This document shows, piece after piece, positions 16,933-26,011 of a DNA stretch of 64,000 nt. The first letter of the stretch is position 1. Every line of letters begins with the position of its first letter. Source of the DNA: JALVIU01 sp964462295 (GTDB lineage Bacteria; Atribacterota; JALVIU01). The translations under genes were made by a program, and so were the position numbers. The notes under the pieces were generated by a model, which made no database searches, was not told the origin of the DNA, and saw nothing but the letters and a program-made list of their open reading frames with translations. The DNA is taken from positions 1 through 64,000 of the forward strand of contig CAYWXH010000001.1 of the NCBI GenBank assembly GCA_964462295.1. Reading direction: 5' to 3'.

Positions 16933-18123
16933 ATGAAAAGGATAAGATGGATTCTGGTTTTTGTACTTGTTTTTTCACTTTTTACTGTAGCTTCTTTTTC
17001 TAAGGAAGAATATAATTTTGATTTAATGAAAGAAGCTATAAAGATCATTAAGAATAAGTATATAGAAAAAAATGTAAAAGAACAAAATTTGTTAAAAGGT
17101 GCATTAGAGGGTTTGGTTAATTCTTTAGATGATCCATATAGTTACTATGAAGACCCTGAAAGCCTGAAGAGAGAAGAAGAAGATCTTTTAAAGGGTGAAT
17201 TTGGTGGACTTGGAATTTGGATTACAATTAAAGATGGTGTACTTACTATTATTTCTCCTATAGAAGATACCCCTGCATATAAGGCAGGTGTTAAGGCAGG
17301 GGATCAGATAGTTGAAATAGATGGAGAATCTACAAGTGGTATTACATTGAGAGAGGCTGTAAATAAATTAAGGGGAAAAAAGGGAACAAAAGTTACACTA
17401 ACTATTAGAAGAAAAGGCCTTTCTAAAAATATAAAGATTACAATAGTTAGAGATATTATAAAAGTAGAGAGCGTAAAGAGTAAAATTTTTTATGGAGACA
17501 TAGGTTATTTAAGGCTAACAAGTTTTAATGGAAAGACATATAAAGATATGAAAAAGGCCTTAAGGAAATTTAAAAATAAGGGTATAAAAGGTATTATTTT
17601 AGACCTTAGAAACAACCCAGGAGGTCTTTTAGCTGTTGCTGTAGATGTAGCAGGTGAGTTCCTTCCCGATAAGAAGATAGTATATATTGTAGACAGAAAT
17701 GGAAAGAAAAGGGCACTTTGGTCAGGGGATGGAGATTTTCCTGATATTCCCCTTGTAGTTTTGGTAAATAAAGGAAGTGCAAGCGCATCAGAGATAGTAT
17801 CTGGAGCTATAAAGGATTATAAAAGAGGACTTTTAATAGGACAAAAGACCTTTGGAAAAGGTTTGGTACAAAATGTATTTATGCTTTCAAATGGAGGAGC
17901 CCTACACCTTACTATTGCTCGTTATCTTACCCCATCGGGTGCATATATACACAAAAAGGGAATAGAACCTGATATAGTAGTGAAAGAGGAAGAGGGTGAA
18001 AGAGAAGCCCATGGAGAGAGTGCAAGAAGTGAAGTTAGTATAAATGACCGTGTACTTGTGAAGGCAATTGAAGTAATAAAAAGTGAAATAAACAAATCCA
18101 AAAATAGCCCTGAAGGTAAATGA
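16933..18123 (+). CDS. ctpA: C-terminal processing protease CtpA (S41)
   Basis: This periplasmic serine protease degrades or trims cell-envelope proteins. The 396-residue product has a signal peptide ending near VASFS, a PDZ domain around residues 80-165 with GEFGGLGIWI and DTPAYKAGVKAGDQIVEIDG, and an S41 catalytic core. The core contains GSASASEIVSG and GQKTFGKG; by spacing to known members the Ser-Lys pair is probably S284 and K309. The ATG at 16933 lies 10 nt after GGAGG; a TTG three codons upstream is less likely. Proteases of this type often sit with EnvC and control cell-wall hydrolase levels. Confidence 0.94.
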   Translation: MKRIRWILVFVLVFSLFTVASFSKEEYNFDLMKEAIKIIKNKYIEKNVKEQNLLKGALEGLVNSLDDPYSYYEDPESLKREEEDLLKGEFGGLGIWITIKDGVLTIISPIEDTPAYKAGVKAGDQIVEIDGESTSGITLREAVNKLRGKKGTKVTLTIRRKGLSKNIKITIVRDIIKVESVKSKIFYGDIGYLRLTSFNGKTYKDMKKALRKFKNKGIKGIILDLRNNPGGLLAVAVDVAGEFLPDKKIVYIVDRNGKKRALWSGDGDFPDIPLVVLVNKGSASASEIVSGAIKDYKRGLLIGQKTFGKGLVQNVFMLSNGGALHLTIARYLTPSGAYIHKKGIEPDIVVKEEEGEREAHGESARSEVSINDRVLVKAIEVIKSEINKSKNSPEGK

Positions 18124-19001
18124 AAAAATATTTGGTTTTACTCTTTATTTTGTCTGTATTAACTATTTTAATTACTATATTTATATATTCTCCTTATCTT
18201 GCGAGGGAGCGGGGTTTTATAGTAGATAAAGTTAAAGCCTTTACCAATAGACCGCAAAAAGTGAAGTTGGAGGAGGGGGTAGTCTATACCCCAACCCCAA
18301 CCCCTACTCCTTCTCCACTTACCTATTTGGTAATAGTACTTGATGATTTTGGATATGAGGATAAGCTCATAGATCGTTTGCATGAACTTTCTATACCTGT
18401 AAATCCTTCTATAATACCTTTTTTATCTTATTCTAAATATGTTTTAAAAAGGGCTAAGGAATATGGTTTAGATCCCCTTCTTCATCTTCCTATGGAACCT
18501 ATGAATCCCTCTCTTAACCCGGGAAAAGGTGCTATTTACACCTCTTTTTCTGACGAGGAGATAAAGAAGCGGACAGAAAATGCATTAGATGCTATGGAAG
18601 GAGTTATAGGGGTAAACAACCATATGGGTTCTCGTGCCACTACCTCTGAGAGGGTTATGAAGGATGTTATATCTGTGATAAAGGCTCATAATTTATTTTT
18701 TTTAGACAGCCTTACTATCTCCTCTTCTGTAGGGTATAAGGTTGCCAAAAAGGAAGGACTTCCTGAGCTTAAGCGAGATATTTTCCTAGATAACTATAAA
18801 GATGAAGATTATATAAGAGGTCAACTTGAAAAATTAGTAAAAATTGCCGAGAAAAAAGGTTCTGCTATAGGGATAGGGCATGCCAATGCTATAACAATTA
18901 ATACTATAGAGGATTTTCTGCCCATATTTAAGAAGAGGCATATAGCTATTATATCATTAAAAAATTATGTAGAAAAAGGACTCTACAGTGGAAAGAATTG
19001 A
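18120..19001 (+). CDS. YibQ-type divergent polysaccharide deacetylase
   Basis: The 293-residue protein has an N-terminal membrane anchor (residues 3-25), then a threonine/proline linker with repeated TPTP around residues 57-67, then the divergent polysaccharide-deacetylase (DUF610) domain. LVIVLDDFGYED, HLPMEPMNP, NNHMGSRAT and GIGHANAITI are the conserved metal-site and barrel motifs. Homologues follow envC in many diderms, and the cluster order envC-ctpA-yibQ seen here is a known arrangement. Its enzymatic role is not established. It overlaps ctpA by 4 bp and the next gene by 14 bp. Confidence 0.88.
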   Translation: MKKYLVLLFILSVLTILITIFIYSPYLARERGFIVDKVKAFTNRPQKVKLEEGVVYTPTPTPTPSPLTYLVIVLDDFGYEDKLIDRLHELSIPVNPSIIPFLSYSKYVLKRAKEYGLDPLLHLPMEPMNPSLNPGKGAIYTSFSDEEIKKRTENALDAMEGVIGVNNHMGSRATTSERVMKDVISVIKAHNLFFLDSLTISSSVGYKVAKKEGLPELKRDIFLDNYKDEDYIRGQLEKLVKIAEKKGSAIGIGHANAITINTIEDFLPIFKKRHIAIISLKNYVEKGLYSGKN

Positions 19002-20259
19002 TATTGCCAATATTGAGGGATATAAATACATAAAAAAATTACTTGAATTTACTTCTGGAAAATGGGAAGAGGTTTATTTGGTGGGTGGTGCAATTAGAGA
19101 TTATTATCTTGATAGATCTTCTTGTGATCTTGATTTTGTGGTCCCATGGAAAGAAGATATTCTTGCCAGAAAGTTTGCAAATAGCATAGGGGGAAAGTTT
19201 TTTATATTGGGAGATAGAGAAAGGGTAGCAAGGGTTATTCTAAAAAAGAAAAAAAAGATATGGAAATTTGATTTTACTGTATTTCGTGGAAAAGATATAT
19301 ATGATGATCTTGAAAAGAGGGATTTTACTATAAATGCGCTTGCAATTTCTATCTTTGACCCAGTGCTTATAGATGTCTTTGCTGGTCTGTCTGATATAAA
19401 AAAGAGAATATTAAATCCTATAACTAAACATATCTTTATAGATGATCCCCTTCGTATTATGAGGGTATTTCGTTTTGCATATTCTCTTTCTTTTTTTATA
19501 TCTAACACCCTCTATGACTTAATAGAGAGGGATAAAGACCTTCTTACTAATGTATCAGGTGAGAGGATTAGAGACGAGTTTTTTGAGATTTTGAAAGTTT
19601 CATCCTTTCCTTTGGCCTTAAAAGAATTGTACGATAGGAAGATATTAGGGGTGATATTTCCTTCTCTTAATTATGATTATGAATTGTATAAAAGATATAA
19701 ACTTGTTATAGAGGATGAGTTATCAGTAAGATTTAATATATACAAAGAAAAACTCTATAGCTATCTTTCTAAAGAGACATCTGTAGGAAGAAAAAAGAAG
19801 GAGATCTTAAAGGTTAGTTTAATGTTTTTATTTTCTAATTCTTCAATGTATGAAAAATATTTCGAAAGATTAAAACTTACAAAAGGTGAGACAAAGAGTA
19901 TTCTTGGTATTATTAAACAGACAAAAAGGTTTTTACAGGGAGATAGGGCTTCTCTTTCAGACCTTTTTTCCTTACCGATATACCTTCAAGATGAACTTCC
20001 TGGTATTGCCCTTTTACTATACTTATTTGAAGAGCTCTCCTTGGCTTTTGAGATTTTAGATATTTATTACAATAAACTTTTGCCTGGGAGAGAATTTCCA
20101 AGGTTTATAGATGGGCATATATTGCAAAAGAAGTGGGGTTTATCTTCAGGGCCGAAAATAAAAGAGATTTTAGATAAGGTAAGGGTAGCTCAGATTGAAA
20201 GAAAAATTTTTACAGAAGAGGATGCCTATAGGTTTGTTGATGAACTTTTGAATAATTGA
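18988..20259 (+). CDS. CCA tRNA nucleotidyltransferase / poly(A) polymerase family protein
   Basis: This class II nucleotidyltransferase adds CCA (or part of it) to tRNA 3' ends, or A-tails RNA. The 423-residue product has VYLVGGAIRDYYLDRSSCDL followed by DFVV, the GG-x-RD and DxD catalytic motifs, then RDFTINALAI and DPLRIMRVFRFAYSL, the nucleotide-binding and RNA-binding motifs. A helical C-terminal arm follows. There is no HD phosphohydrolase domain. Whether it is a full CCA-, CC- or A-adding enzyme cannot be decided from sequence alone. It overlaps the upstream gene by 14 bp. Confidence 0.9.
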   Translation: MERIDIANIEGYKYIKKLLEFTSGKWEEVYLVGGAIRDYYLDRSSCDLDFVVPWKEDILARKFANSIGGKFFILGDRERVARVILKKKKKIWKFDFTVFRGKDIYDDLEKRDFTINALAISIFDPVLIDVFAGLSDIKKRILNPITKHIFIDDPLRIMRVFRFAYSLSFFISNTLYDLIERDKDLLTNVSGERIRDEFFEILKVSSFPLALKELYDRKILGVIFPSLNYDYELYKRYKLVIEDELSVRFNIYKEKLYSYLSKETSVGRKKKEILKVSLMFLFSNSSMYEKYFERLKLTKGETKSILGIIKQTKRFLQGDRASLSDLFSLPIYLQDELPGIALLLYLFEELSLAFEILDIYYNKLLPGREFPRFIDGHILQKKWGLSSGPKIKEILDKVRVAQIERKIFTEEDAYRFVDELLNN

Positions 20260-20284
20260 CCTTGTAAGGAGATTCTGTTATAAT
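20256..20284 (+). promoter_or_regulatory. Near-perfect promoter for the histidine operon
   Basis: TTGACC at 20256-20261, a 17-bp spacer and TATAAT at 20279-20284 preceded by TG (extended -10). The -10 overlaps the ATG at 20283 and transcription should start near 20291, at the second ATG (20292). The element overlaps the end of the upstream gene and a Shine-Dalgarno-like AAGGAG at 20266-20271. Confidence 0.65.
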
Positions 20285-21473
20285 GTATAACATGTTAGAG
20301 ATACCTTGGGGCTTAAAAGATCTATTACCTGAAGAATTTGAAAAGAGACTTTATATCAAACAGAAGATAAGAGAACTTTTTCCCCTATGGGGATATAGAG
20401 AACTTACCACACCTACTTTTGAGTATTTTTCTGTGCTTTCTATGGGAATAGGTGAAGACTTAAAATCCCAAATGATAAAATTTATAGACCGAAATGGTCA
20501 GATTATGGCACTTCGTCCAGAATTTACTACATCTATTGCAAGGATTATAGCGACAAAGCTCTCTTCGTCTTTGCCTCCATTTAGGTTTTTTTACCTCGAT
20601 AATATATTTAGATACCCTAAAGAAAAAGGGGTAAACAAGAGGGAAATTTTTCAAACAGGTGTAGAGTTAGTAGGAGAAGGGGGGGTAAGGGCAGATGCAG
20701 AGGTTGTATCTTTACTTGCCACTCTTTTAGATGAACTTGGTGTAAAAGACTATAAAATAATTATAGGAAGTACATCTTTTTTCCGTGCCCTTTTAGATGA
20801 ATTTGAGATTCAACCTCAAATGGGGGAACTTTTAAAACACTATCTTTCTATTAGGGATTTTGTGAGTTTTTATAATGTGCTAGATACCCTTCCAAAGGAG
20901 AAAAAGAGAAATTTGAGAACAATATTTTCTCTCATTGGAGATAGAGAAGCATTGGATGAGATTTCTTTGCTTGTAAAAGGTGATAGAACAAAAAGTGCTT
21001 TATCAGAACTTAGAAAGTTTTGTAAAATAGTTGAGTATTATGGTATATTGGGAAATTTAGAATTTGATTTTTCTTTCTTAAGAGATATGGATTATTACAC
21101 AGGTATAGTTTTTGAGTTATTTGTAGAAGGAATAGGCTATTCCTTTGCAGGAGGGGGAAGATACGATAATCTTTTGCCTAAAATGGGAGTAGACTATCCA
21201 GCAACAGGTTTTGCTTTAGAGATGGGGGGACTTTTGGAGGTATTAGATAATAAGATCCCTTTAGAAAATGGTGTTTCTTTGGTAGTTTCTCCTTCTTCTT
21301 ATGAAAGATATGCGATAGATTTTCTGCAAAAAAAGAGAAGAGAGAGAGAACCTATAGAGTTAAAAGTGGCTAATTTTGAAAAGGAAGAAGCAATAGAATA
21401 TGCAAAAAAGAGATATATAAAAAGGGTCTATTTGATAGTAGGACCTGAAAAAATAGAAATTATTGATATTTAG
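20283..21473 (+). CDS. hisZ: ATP phosphoribosyltransferase regulatory subunit HisZ
   Basis: HisZ is a histidyl-tRNA-synthetase paralogue that pairs with the short HisG to form active ATP phosphoribosyltransferase, step 1 of histidine synthesis. The 396-residue product has class II synthetase motifs: PWGLKDLLPEEFEKR at the start, a motif 2 region with ALRPEFTTSIARI and FFYLDNIFRY, and the histidine-site-like DYYTGIVFE with GGGRYDNLL. It lacks a full HisRS anticodon domain. Two ATGs are possible. The one at 20283 has AAGGAG 11 nt upstream; the one at 20292 would be the natural start on a transcript from the overlapping promoter. hisG follows after 8 bp. Confidence 0.93.
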   Translation: MYNMLEIPWGLKDLLPEEFEKRLYIKQKIRELFPLWGYRELTTPTFEYFSVLSMGIGEDLKSQMIKFIDRNGQIMALRPEFTTSIARIIATKLSSSLPPFRFFYLDNIFRYPKEKGVNKREIFQTGVELVGEGGVRADAEVVSLLATLLDELGVKDYKIIIGSTSFFRALLDEFEIQPQMGELLKHYLSIRDFVSFYNVLDTLPKEKKRNLRTIFSLIGDREALDEISLLVKGDRTKSALSELRKFCKIVEYYGILGNLEFDFSFLRDMDYYTGIVFELFVEGIGYSFAGGGRYDNLLPKMGVDYPATGFALEMGGLLEVLDNKIPLENGVSLVVSPSSYERYAIDFLQKKRREREPIELKVANFEKEEAIEYAKKRYIKRVYLIVGPEKIEIIDI

Positions 21474-21481
21474 AGGGAAAT

Positions 21482-22126
21482 ATGACAGAACTTACTATAG
21501 CACTTACAAAGGGCAGCCTTCTTAAACCAACCCTTGAGCTTTTAAAAAGGGCAGGGATAAGGTTTCCAGAGCTTGAAAGAGGTTCAAGAAAATTAATATT
21601 TGAAAGTGAAGATAAAAAGTACAGGGCAATTCTTACACGTGCTACAGATAATCCGACTTATGTAGAATATGGTGCGGCAGATTTAGGTATATCTGGAAAA
21701 GATGTCATAATAGAAGAAGCAAAACAGGTTTTTGAACTTATGGATTTGGGTATAGGAAGATGTAAAATGGTACTTGCATTCCCTAAGGATAAAATTACAT
21801 ATTTTCGAAAACATGGCTTACAATCTATAGTAATAGGCTCTAAATATCCAAGAATTGCCGAGGATTTTTTTAGAAAAAAGGGAATACAGGTTGATATTAT
21901 AAAGCTTTATGGGTCTGTAGAACTTGCCCCTTTAGTAGGGCTTTCTGATGGTATAGTTGATATAGTATCTACGGGTAGGACCCTAAAAGAGAATGGACTT
22001 GAAGTTTATGAAGATATATTAGACATAAGTGCTCGTCTTATTGGAAATATAGTAAGTAGGAGGACTAAGTATAGGATATTGCGGGAGTTTGAAGAAAAAA
22101 TTCGAGGAGTTTTGAATGGTGAATAA
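21482..22126 (+). CDS. hisG: ATP phosphoribosyltransferase, short form HisG
   Basis: This enzyme condenses ATP and PRPP, the committed step of histidine synthesis. The 214-residue length marks the short form, which lacks the C-terminal regulatory domain and needs HisZ, encoded just upstream. Visible motifs are LTIALTKGSLLKPTLELLKR at the N-terminus, YGAADLGISGKDVI in the middle and GLSDGIVDIVSTGRTLKENG, the PRPP-binding loop. It overlaps hisD by 11 bp. Confidence 0.96.
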   Translation: MTELTIALTKGSLLKPTLELLKRAGIRFPELERGSRKLIFESEDKKYRAILTRATDNPTYVEYGAADLGISGKDVIIEEAKQVFELMDLGIGRCKMVLAFPKDKITYFRKHGLQSIVIGSKYPRIAEDFFRKKGIQVDIIKLYGSVELAPLVGLSDGIVDIVSTGRTLKENGLEVYEDILDISARLIGNIVSRRTKYRILREFEEKIRGVLNGE

Positions 22127-23420
22127 GATAAATGAAATATATATAAAAAAAGGTCACGAAAAAGATATATTAAAACACCTAAAAGAGGAAAAAGAAGATA
22201 CAAAGGCCATAGAAAAAAGTGTTTTAGAGATAGTAGAAGATGTAAAAAAAAGACAGGATGAGGCGATTTATTATTATCTTAAAAAATTTGACAAAATAGA
22301 AGGAGATCCACCATATAGATTAAGAGTAGAAAAAAGGGAGATAGACGAGGCTTATGAAAAGGTTCGCAAAGATATACTTTCAAGTTTTGAGAAGGCAATA
22401 GAACGTGTAGAAAAATTTCATAAATTTCAAAAGGAAAAGTCATGGATTGTATATGATGAAGAGGGGAGTACCTATGGGGTACTTATTCGACCCCTTAAAA
22501 GAATAGGGATTTATGTACCAGGGGGTAGAGCGAGTTATCCTTCTACTCTTATAATGGGTGCAGTACCTGCAAAGATTGCAGGGGTAAAGGAGATTGTAGT
22601 TGTTACCCCGCCTTCTCCTTTTATGGAAGTTTCCCCATACATACTTGCCGTAGCGAAGCTTTTGGGGATAGATGAAATATACAAAATGGGTGGGGCGTAT
22701 GCTATAGCCGCTTTAGCCTATGGAACTGAAAGTGTAAATAGGGTGGATAAGATTGTAGGACCTGGCAATATATATGTTACCTTTGCAAAGAAATTGGCAT
22801 GGGGAGATGTCGATATAGATTCACTTGCAGGGCCAAGTGAAGTGGTTGTTGTGGGAGATGATACCTCTTCTCCAGAACTTGTTGCCCTTGACCTTATAGC
22901 ACAGGCAGAGCATGACCCTATGGCTCGTGCAATCCTCATATCCCCATCTGAAAAATTGATAGAGAGTGTAAGAAGTATTATATTTGAATATATAGATGTC
23001 CAGCCAAGGAAAGAGATAATAACAGAATCTATTGCAAAGAGAGGATTTATAGTAAGAACAGAAGATATAGAAAGTGCCGTTTCGGTCTCTAATTTTATTG
23101 CACCTGAGCATCTACAACTTTCAGTAGATGATCCGTTTAACTTACTTTCACTTATAGAGAACGCAGGGGCAGTTTTTCTTGGACATCATGCATCTGTACC
23201 ACTTGGAGACTATATCGCAGGGACTAATCATATATTACCTACAGGAAGAAGGGCTAGATTCTCTTCAGGACTTGGTATACATAGTTTTTATAAAAGAATT
23301 GATTTTTTCTATACAAAAAAAGAACTTTCTGAAAAATTGGGAAAAGAGGCCTCTCCTATGGCTGAAGTAGAGGGCTTTTTTGCACATAGAGATAGATTAT
23401 TAGGAAGGAGTAGAAAATGA
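22116..23420 (+). CDS. hisD: Histidinol dehydrogenase
   Basis: HisD oxidises L-histidinol to histidine in two NAD-dependent steps with a zinc ion, the end of the pathway. The 434-residue protein is full length. RIGIYVPGGRASYPST, GAYAIAALAYGT, VDKIVGPGNIYV and DSLAGPSEVVVV are family signatures. IAQAEHDPMA carries zinc-ligand region residues, and IAPEHLQL and HASVPLGDYIAGTNHILPT complete the active site. It overlaps hisG by 11 bp and hisC by 4 bp. Confidence 0.97.
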   Translation: MVNKINEIYIKKGHEKDILKHLKEEKEDTKAIEKSVLEIVEDVKKRQDEAIYYYLKKFDKIEGDPPYRLRVEKREIDEAYEKVRKDILSSFEKAIERVEKFHKFQKEKSWIVYDEEGSTYGVLIRPLKRIGIYVPGGRASYPSTLIMGAVPAKIAGVKEIVVVTPPSPFMEVSPYILAVAKLLGIDEIYKMGGAYAIAALAYGTESVNRVDKIVGPGNIYVTFAKKLAWGDVDIDSLAGPSEVVVVGDDTSSPELVALDLIAQAEHDPMARAILISPSEKLIESVRSIIFEYIDVQPRKEIITESIAKRGFIVRTEDIESAVSVSNFIAPEHLQLSVDDPFNLLSLIENAGAVFLGHHASVPLGDYIAGTNHILPTGRRARFSSGLGIHSFYKRIDFFYTKKELSEKLGKEASPMAEVEGFFAHRDRLLGRSRK

Positions 23421-24466
23421 ATATATTTAAGGAAAATCTAAGAGAATTATCCCCATATAGTGTAGATCATGTGCCTTACAGGGTTAAATTGAATGCGAAT
23501 GAGAATCCCTATGGTATTCCGAAGGAAATAAAGGGCAAGATTTCAGAGATGGTAAAAGAGTTTGATTTTTCAAGATATCCAGACCCTATGGCAGATGAGC
23601 TAAGAGAGGTAATTGCGAAAAGGTGTAAAGTAGATAAAGACATGATTATAATAGGAAATGGATCAGATGAACTCATTAATTACCTTACCCTTGCATTTTC
23701 AGGAAGGGATAGGGTAGTTACATACCCTACTCCTACCTTTCCCATGTATAGGGTATATACTATTCTTACAGAGGGAAAGCCTATACCTGTGGAACTTATG
23801 CCAGATTTTTCTCTTCCCGTGGGAAAACTTCTATCTACCCGTGCACATATTACTTTTATTTCATACCCTAATAGCCCCACGGGTAACTATTTTGATGAGG
23901 AAGATATTTTAAAGGTGATAGAGGGTACAGATGGGGTAGTTGTGGTAGATGAGGCCTATTATGAATTTGGTAAGAGAACTTTTCTAAAATATCTTGAAAA
24001 ATATGAGAATCTTGTTATACTTAGAACCTTTTCAAAGGCTTTTGCTTTGGCAGGTATGAGGGTAGGGTATCTTATTGCAAATCCATATATTGTAAGTGAA
24101 CTTTTAAAGGTGAAAAGTCCATATAATATGAATTCTATGTCTATTAAAGTGGCAAAAATTGTATGGGAAAACTATGATAAATTAGAACCTTTTGTAGAGA
24201 AAATTATAAAAGAACGAGAAAGGGTATATAATATCTTACAAAAAGAATTTCCACAGTTTAAGGTGTTTCCTGGTGTGGCAAACTTCTTATATGTAAGAAC
24301 AGACGATAAAGAGGATATAATAAGAAAAAGATTATTAGAGAAAGGCATACTTATAAGGACATATAAAGACCCTCTTAATAATGATGCATATGCTTTAAGA
24401 ATTACCATTGGAACACCAGAGGAGATGGATACACTATTAGATGCCTTAAGGGAGGTTGTATCTTGA
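23417..24466 (+). CDS. hisC: Histidinol-phosphate aminotransferase
   Basis: This fold-type I PLP enzyme transfers an amino group from glutamate to imidazole-acetol phosphate. The 349-residue product has VKLNANENPYGIPKEI near residue 24, SYPNSPTGNYFDEEDIL, VVVDEAYYEFG and the PLP-lysine segment LRTFSKAFALAGMRVGYLIA. Operon position after hisD and the full motif set make the assignment firm. The start overlaps the hisD stop by 4 bp. Confidence 0.96.
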   Translation: MNIFKENLRELSPYSVDHVPYRVKLNANENPYGIPKEIKGKISEMVKEFDFSRYPDPMADELREVIAKRCKVDKDMIIIGNGSDELINYLTLAFSGRDRVVTYPTPTFPMYRVYTILTEGKPIPVELMPDFSLPVGKLLSTRAHITFISYPNSPTGNYFDEEDILKVIEGTDGVVVVDEAYYEFGKRTFLKYLEKYENLVILRTFSKAFALAGMRVGYLIANPYIVSELLKVKSPYNMNSMSIKVAKIVWENYDKLEPFVEKIIKERERVYNILQKEFPQFKVFPGVANFLYVRTDDKEDIIRKRLLEKGILIRTYKDPLNNDAYALRITIGTPEEMDTLLDALREVVS

Positions 24467-25434
24467 GTTTTGTCTGGATAGATGAGAATGTAAAAAATGA
24501 GAAGATAGATACACTTATATTTGATATAGATGGTGTATTGATAGATACAAGGCTTTCTTATAGTGAGAGCATAAGGATTGCTTTGGATATATACTTTAAA
24601 GAGATCCTTGGTTTTGAAGGGCCATCTAAATTTTTCCCTTATGAAGAAGTGGAGATGTTTAAACTTGCCGGTGGATTTAATAATGAGTGGAATATTTTAA
24701 AGGCCATAGCTATATTTTTTATTGCAAAATCAATTATTTATAAAACAAAAGATTTAGAGATTTTGAAGGTAAAAGAACCAAGGCTTCCTTTCCTTCTTAA
24801 TAAACTAAAAAAGTTGGGAGGGGGCTTTGAAAGGTTTTTAGGGCTTTTAAAGGAGGAAGACTTGCCAATTGATAAGGTTTCCTATGATGAGGAAACACTT
24901 GTAAGAATTGGAATGGAAAGTTATGCGGGAAAATACACAAAATTACTTTATGGATTTGAACCCCATTATTTTAAAGGTAATGGGGTTATAGAAGAAGAGA
25001 AATCTTTATTGGCTGATGAACTTCTTGATGTTGTAGAAAAATACAAGGTCGGAGTACTTACAGGAAGACTCAAGGAAGAAGTCGATATAATAAAATCAAA
25101 GGTAAAGCTTTTTGAATTTGTGGATGATAGATATATACTTACAAATAGTGAAATCCCTGACAAGCCTGACCCAGCAGGGATGAAGATATTAAAAGAAAGA
25201 TTGGGATTTGAAAAGGCTGTATTTGTAGGGGATACGATGGATGATTATAGGGTTACGGAAAATTATAATAGGGAAGTAGGAAAAAAAGAGGTGCTTTCCT
25301 GCATGGTCCTTTCTCGAGGAACAGAAGAAGATGCAAAGATAAGATTTGATACATATAAAGAGATAGGTGCATCTTTCGTATTTCCTACTGTAAATGAATT
25401 TTTAATATATCTGAGGGATAACCATGGAAAATAG
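24463..25434 (+). CDS. HAD-superfamily hydrolase inside the his operon; candidate histidinol-phosphatase
   Basis: The 323-residue protein has HAD motif I as LIFDIDGVLIDTRLSY near residue 18, motif II as GVLTGRLKEEVD around residue 200, a lysine in IPDKPDP and motif IV as VFVGDTMDDYR. A large insertion of about 150 residues separates motifs I and II, bigger than in typical subfamily I caps. It starts with TTG behind AGGGAGG, overlapping hisC by 4 bp, and overlaps hisB by 11 bp, so it is firmly part of the operon. The operon encodes every other histidine enzyme but no recognisable HisN, HisJ or HisB-N phosphatase. Dephosphorylation of histidinol phosphate is therefore a reasonable inference, not a demonstrated function. 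Confidence 0.75.
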   Translation: MSFVWIDENVKNEKIDTLIFDIDGVLIDTRLSYSESIRIALDIYFKEILGFEGPSKFFPYEEVEMFKLAGGFNNEWNILKAIAIFFIAKSIIYKTKDLEILKVKEPRLPFLLNKLKKLGGGFERFLGLLKEEDLPIDKVSYDEETLVRIGMESYAGKYTKLLYGFEPHYFKGNGVIEEEKSLLADELLDVVEKYKVGVLTGRLKEEVDIIKSKVKLFEFVDDRYILTNSEIPDKPDPAGMKILKERLGFEKAVFVGDTMDDYRVTENYNREVGKKEVLSCMVLSRGTEEDAKIRFDTYKEIGASFVFPTVNEFLIYLRDNHGK

Positions 25435-26011
25435 AACCTTTACCTTAACAAGAAAGACAAAAGAGACAGATATTAGGTGTAAAATTAATTTAGATGGTGT
25501 AGGTATGTCACATATTGAGACAGGTATACCCTTTTTTGACCATATGCTCATATCTTTTACCAGGTATGCAAGATTTGATTTAGATATTATTGCTAAAGGA
25601 GATTTATCGGTAGATTTTCATCATACAGTAGAGGATATAGGTTTGGTATTAGGAAAGGCGATCCTTGGCGCTTTGGGAGAAGGTAGAGGTATAGAGAGGT
25701 TTGGTTGGTTTTTATTACCCATGGATGATGCCTTGGTTAGGGTGGCATTAGATATAAGTGGTAGGCCCTATCTTTCCTATAATGCCACATATAAAGAGGA
25801 AAGAGTAGGAGAATTTCCCGTAAGTCTTGTGGTGGAATTTCTAAGGGCATTTTCCAATGAGGCAAAGATTACACTACATATAGATGTTTTGAAGGGGGAA
25901 AATGCCCATCATATAGTAGAGGCTATCTTTAAGGCATTAGGGAAGGCACTTGGAATATCTTTATCTGTTAAGGGAGATGAAATACCATCTACAAAGGGGT
26001 TGTTGATATGA
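25424..26011 (+). CDS. hisB: Imidazoleglycerol-phosphate dehydratase
   Basis: This manganese enzyme dehydrates imidazoleglycerol phosphate. The 195-residue protein is the single-domain form without a phosphatase fusion. The metal-binding repeats FFDHMLISF and DFHHTVEDIGLVLGKAI in the first half, and ENAHHIVEAIFKALGKAL in the second, are intact. SGRPYLSYN and PSTKGLL at the end are also typical. It overlaps the HAD gene by 11 bp and hisH by 4 bp. Confidence 0.97.
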   Translation: MENRTFTLTRKTKETDIRCKINLDGVGMSHIETGIPFFDHMLISFTRYARFDLDIIAKGDLSVDFHHTVEDIGLVLGKAILGALGEGRGIERFGWFLLPMDDALVRVALDISGRPYLSYNATYKEERVGEFPVSLVVEFLRAFSNEAKITLHIDVLKGENAHHIVEAIFKALGKALGISLSVKGDEIPSTKGLLI

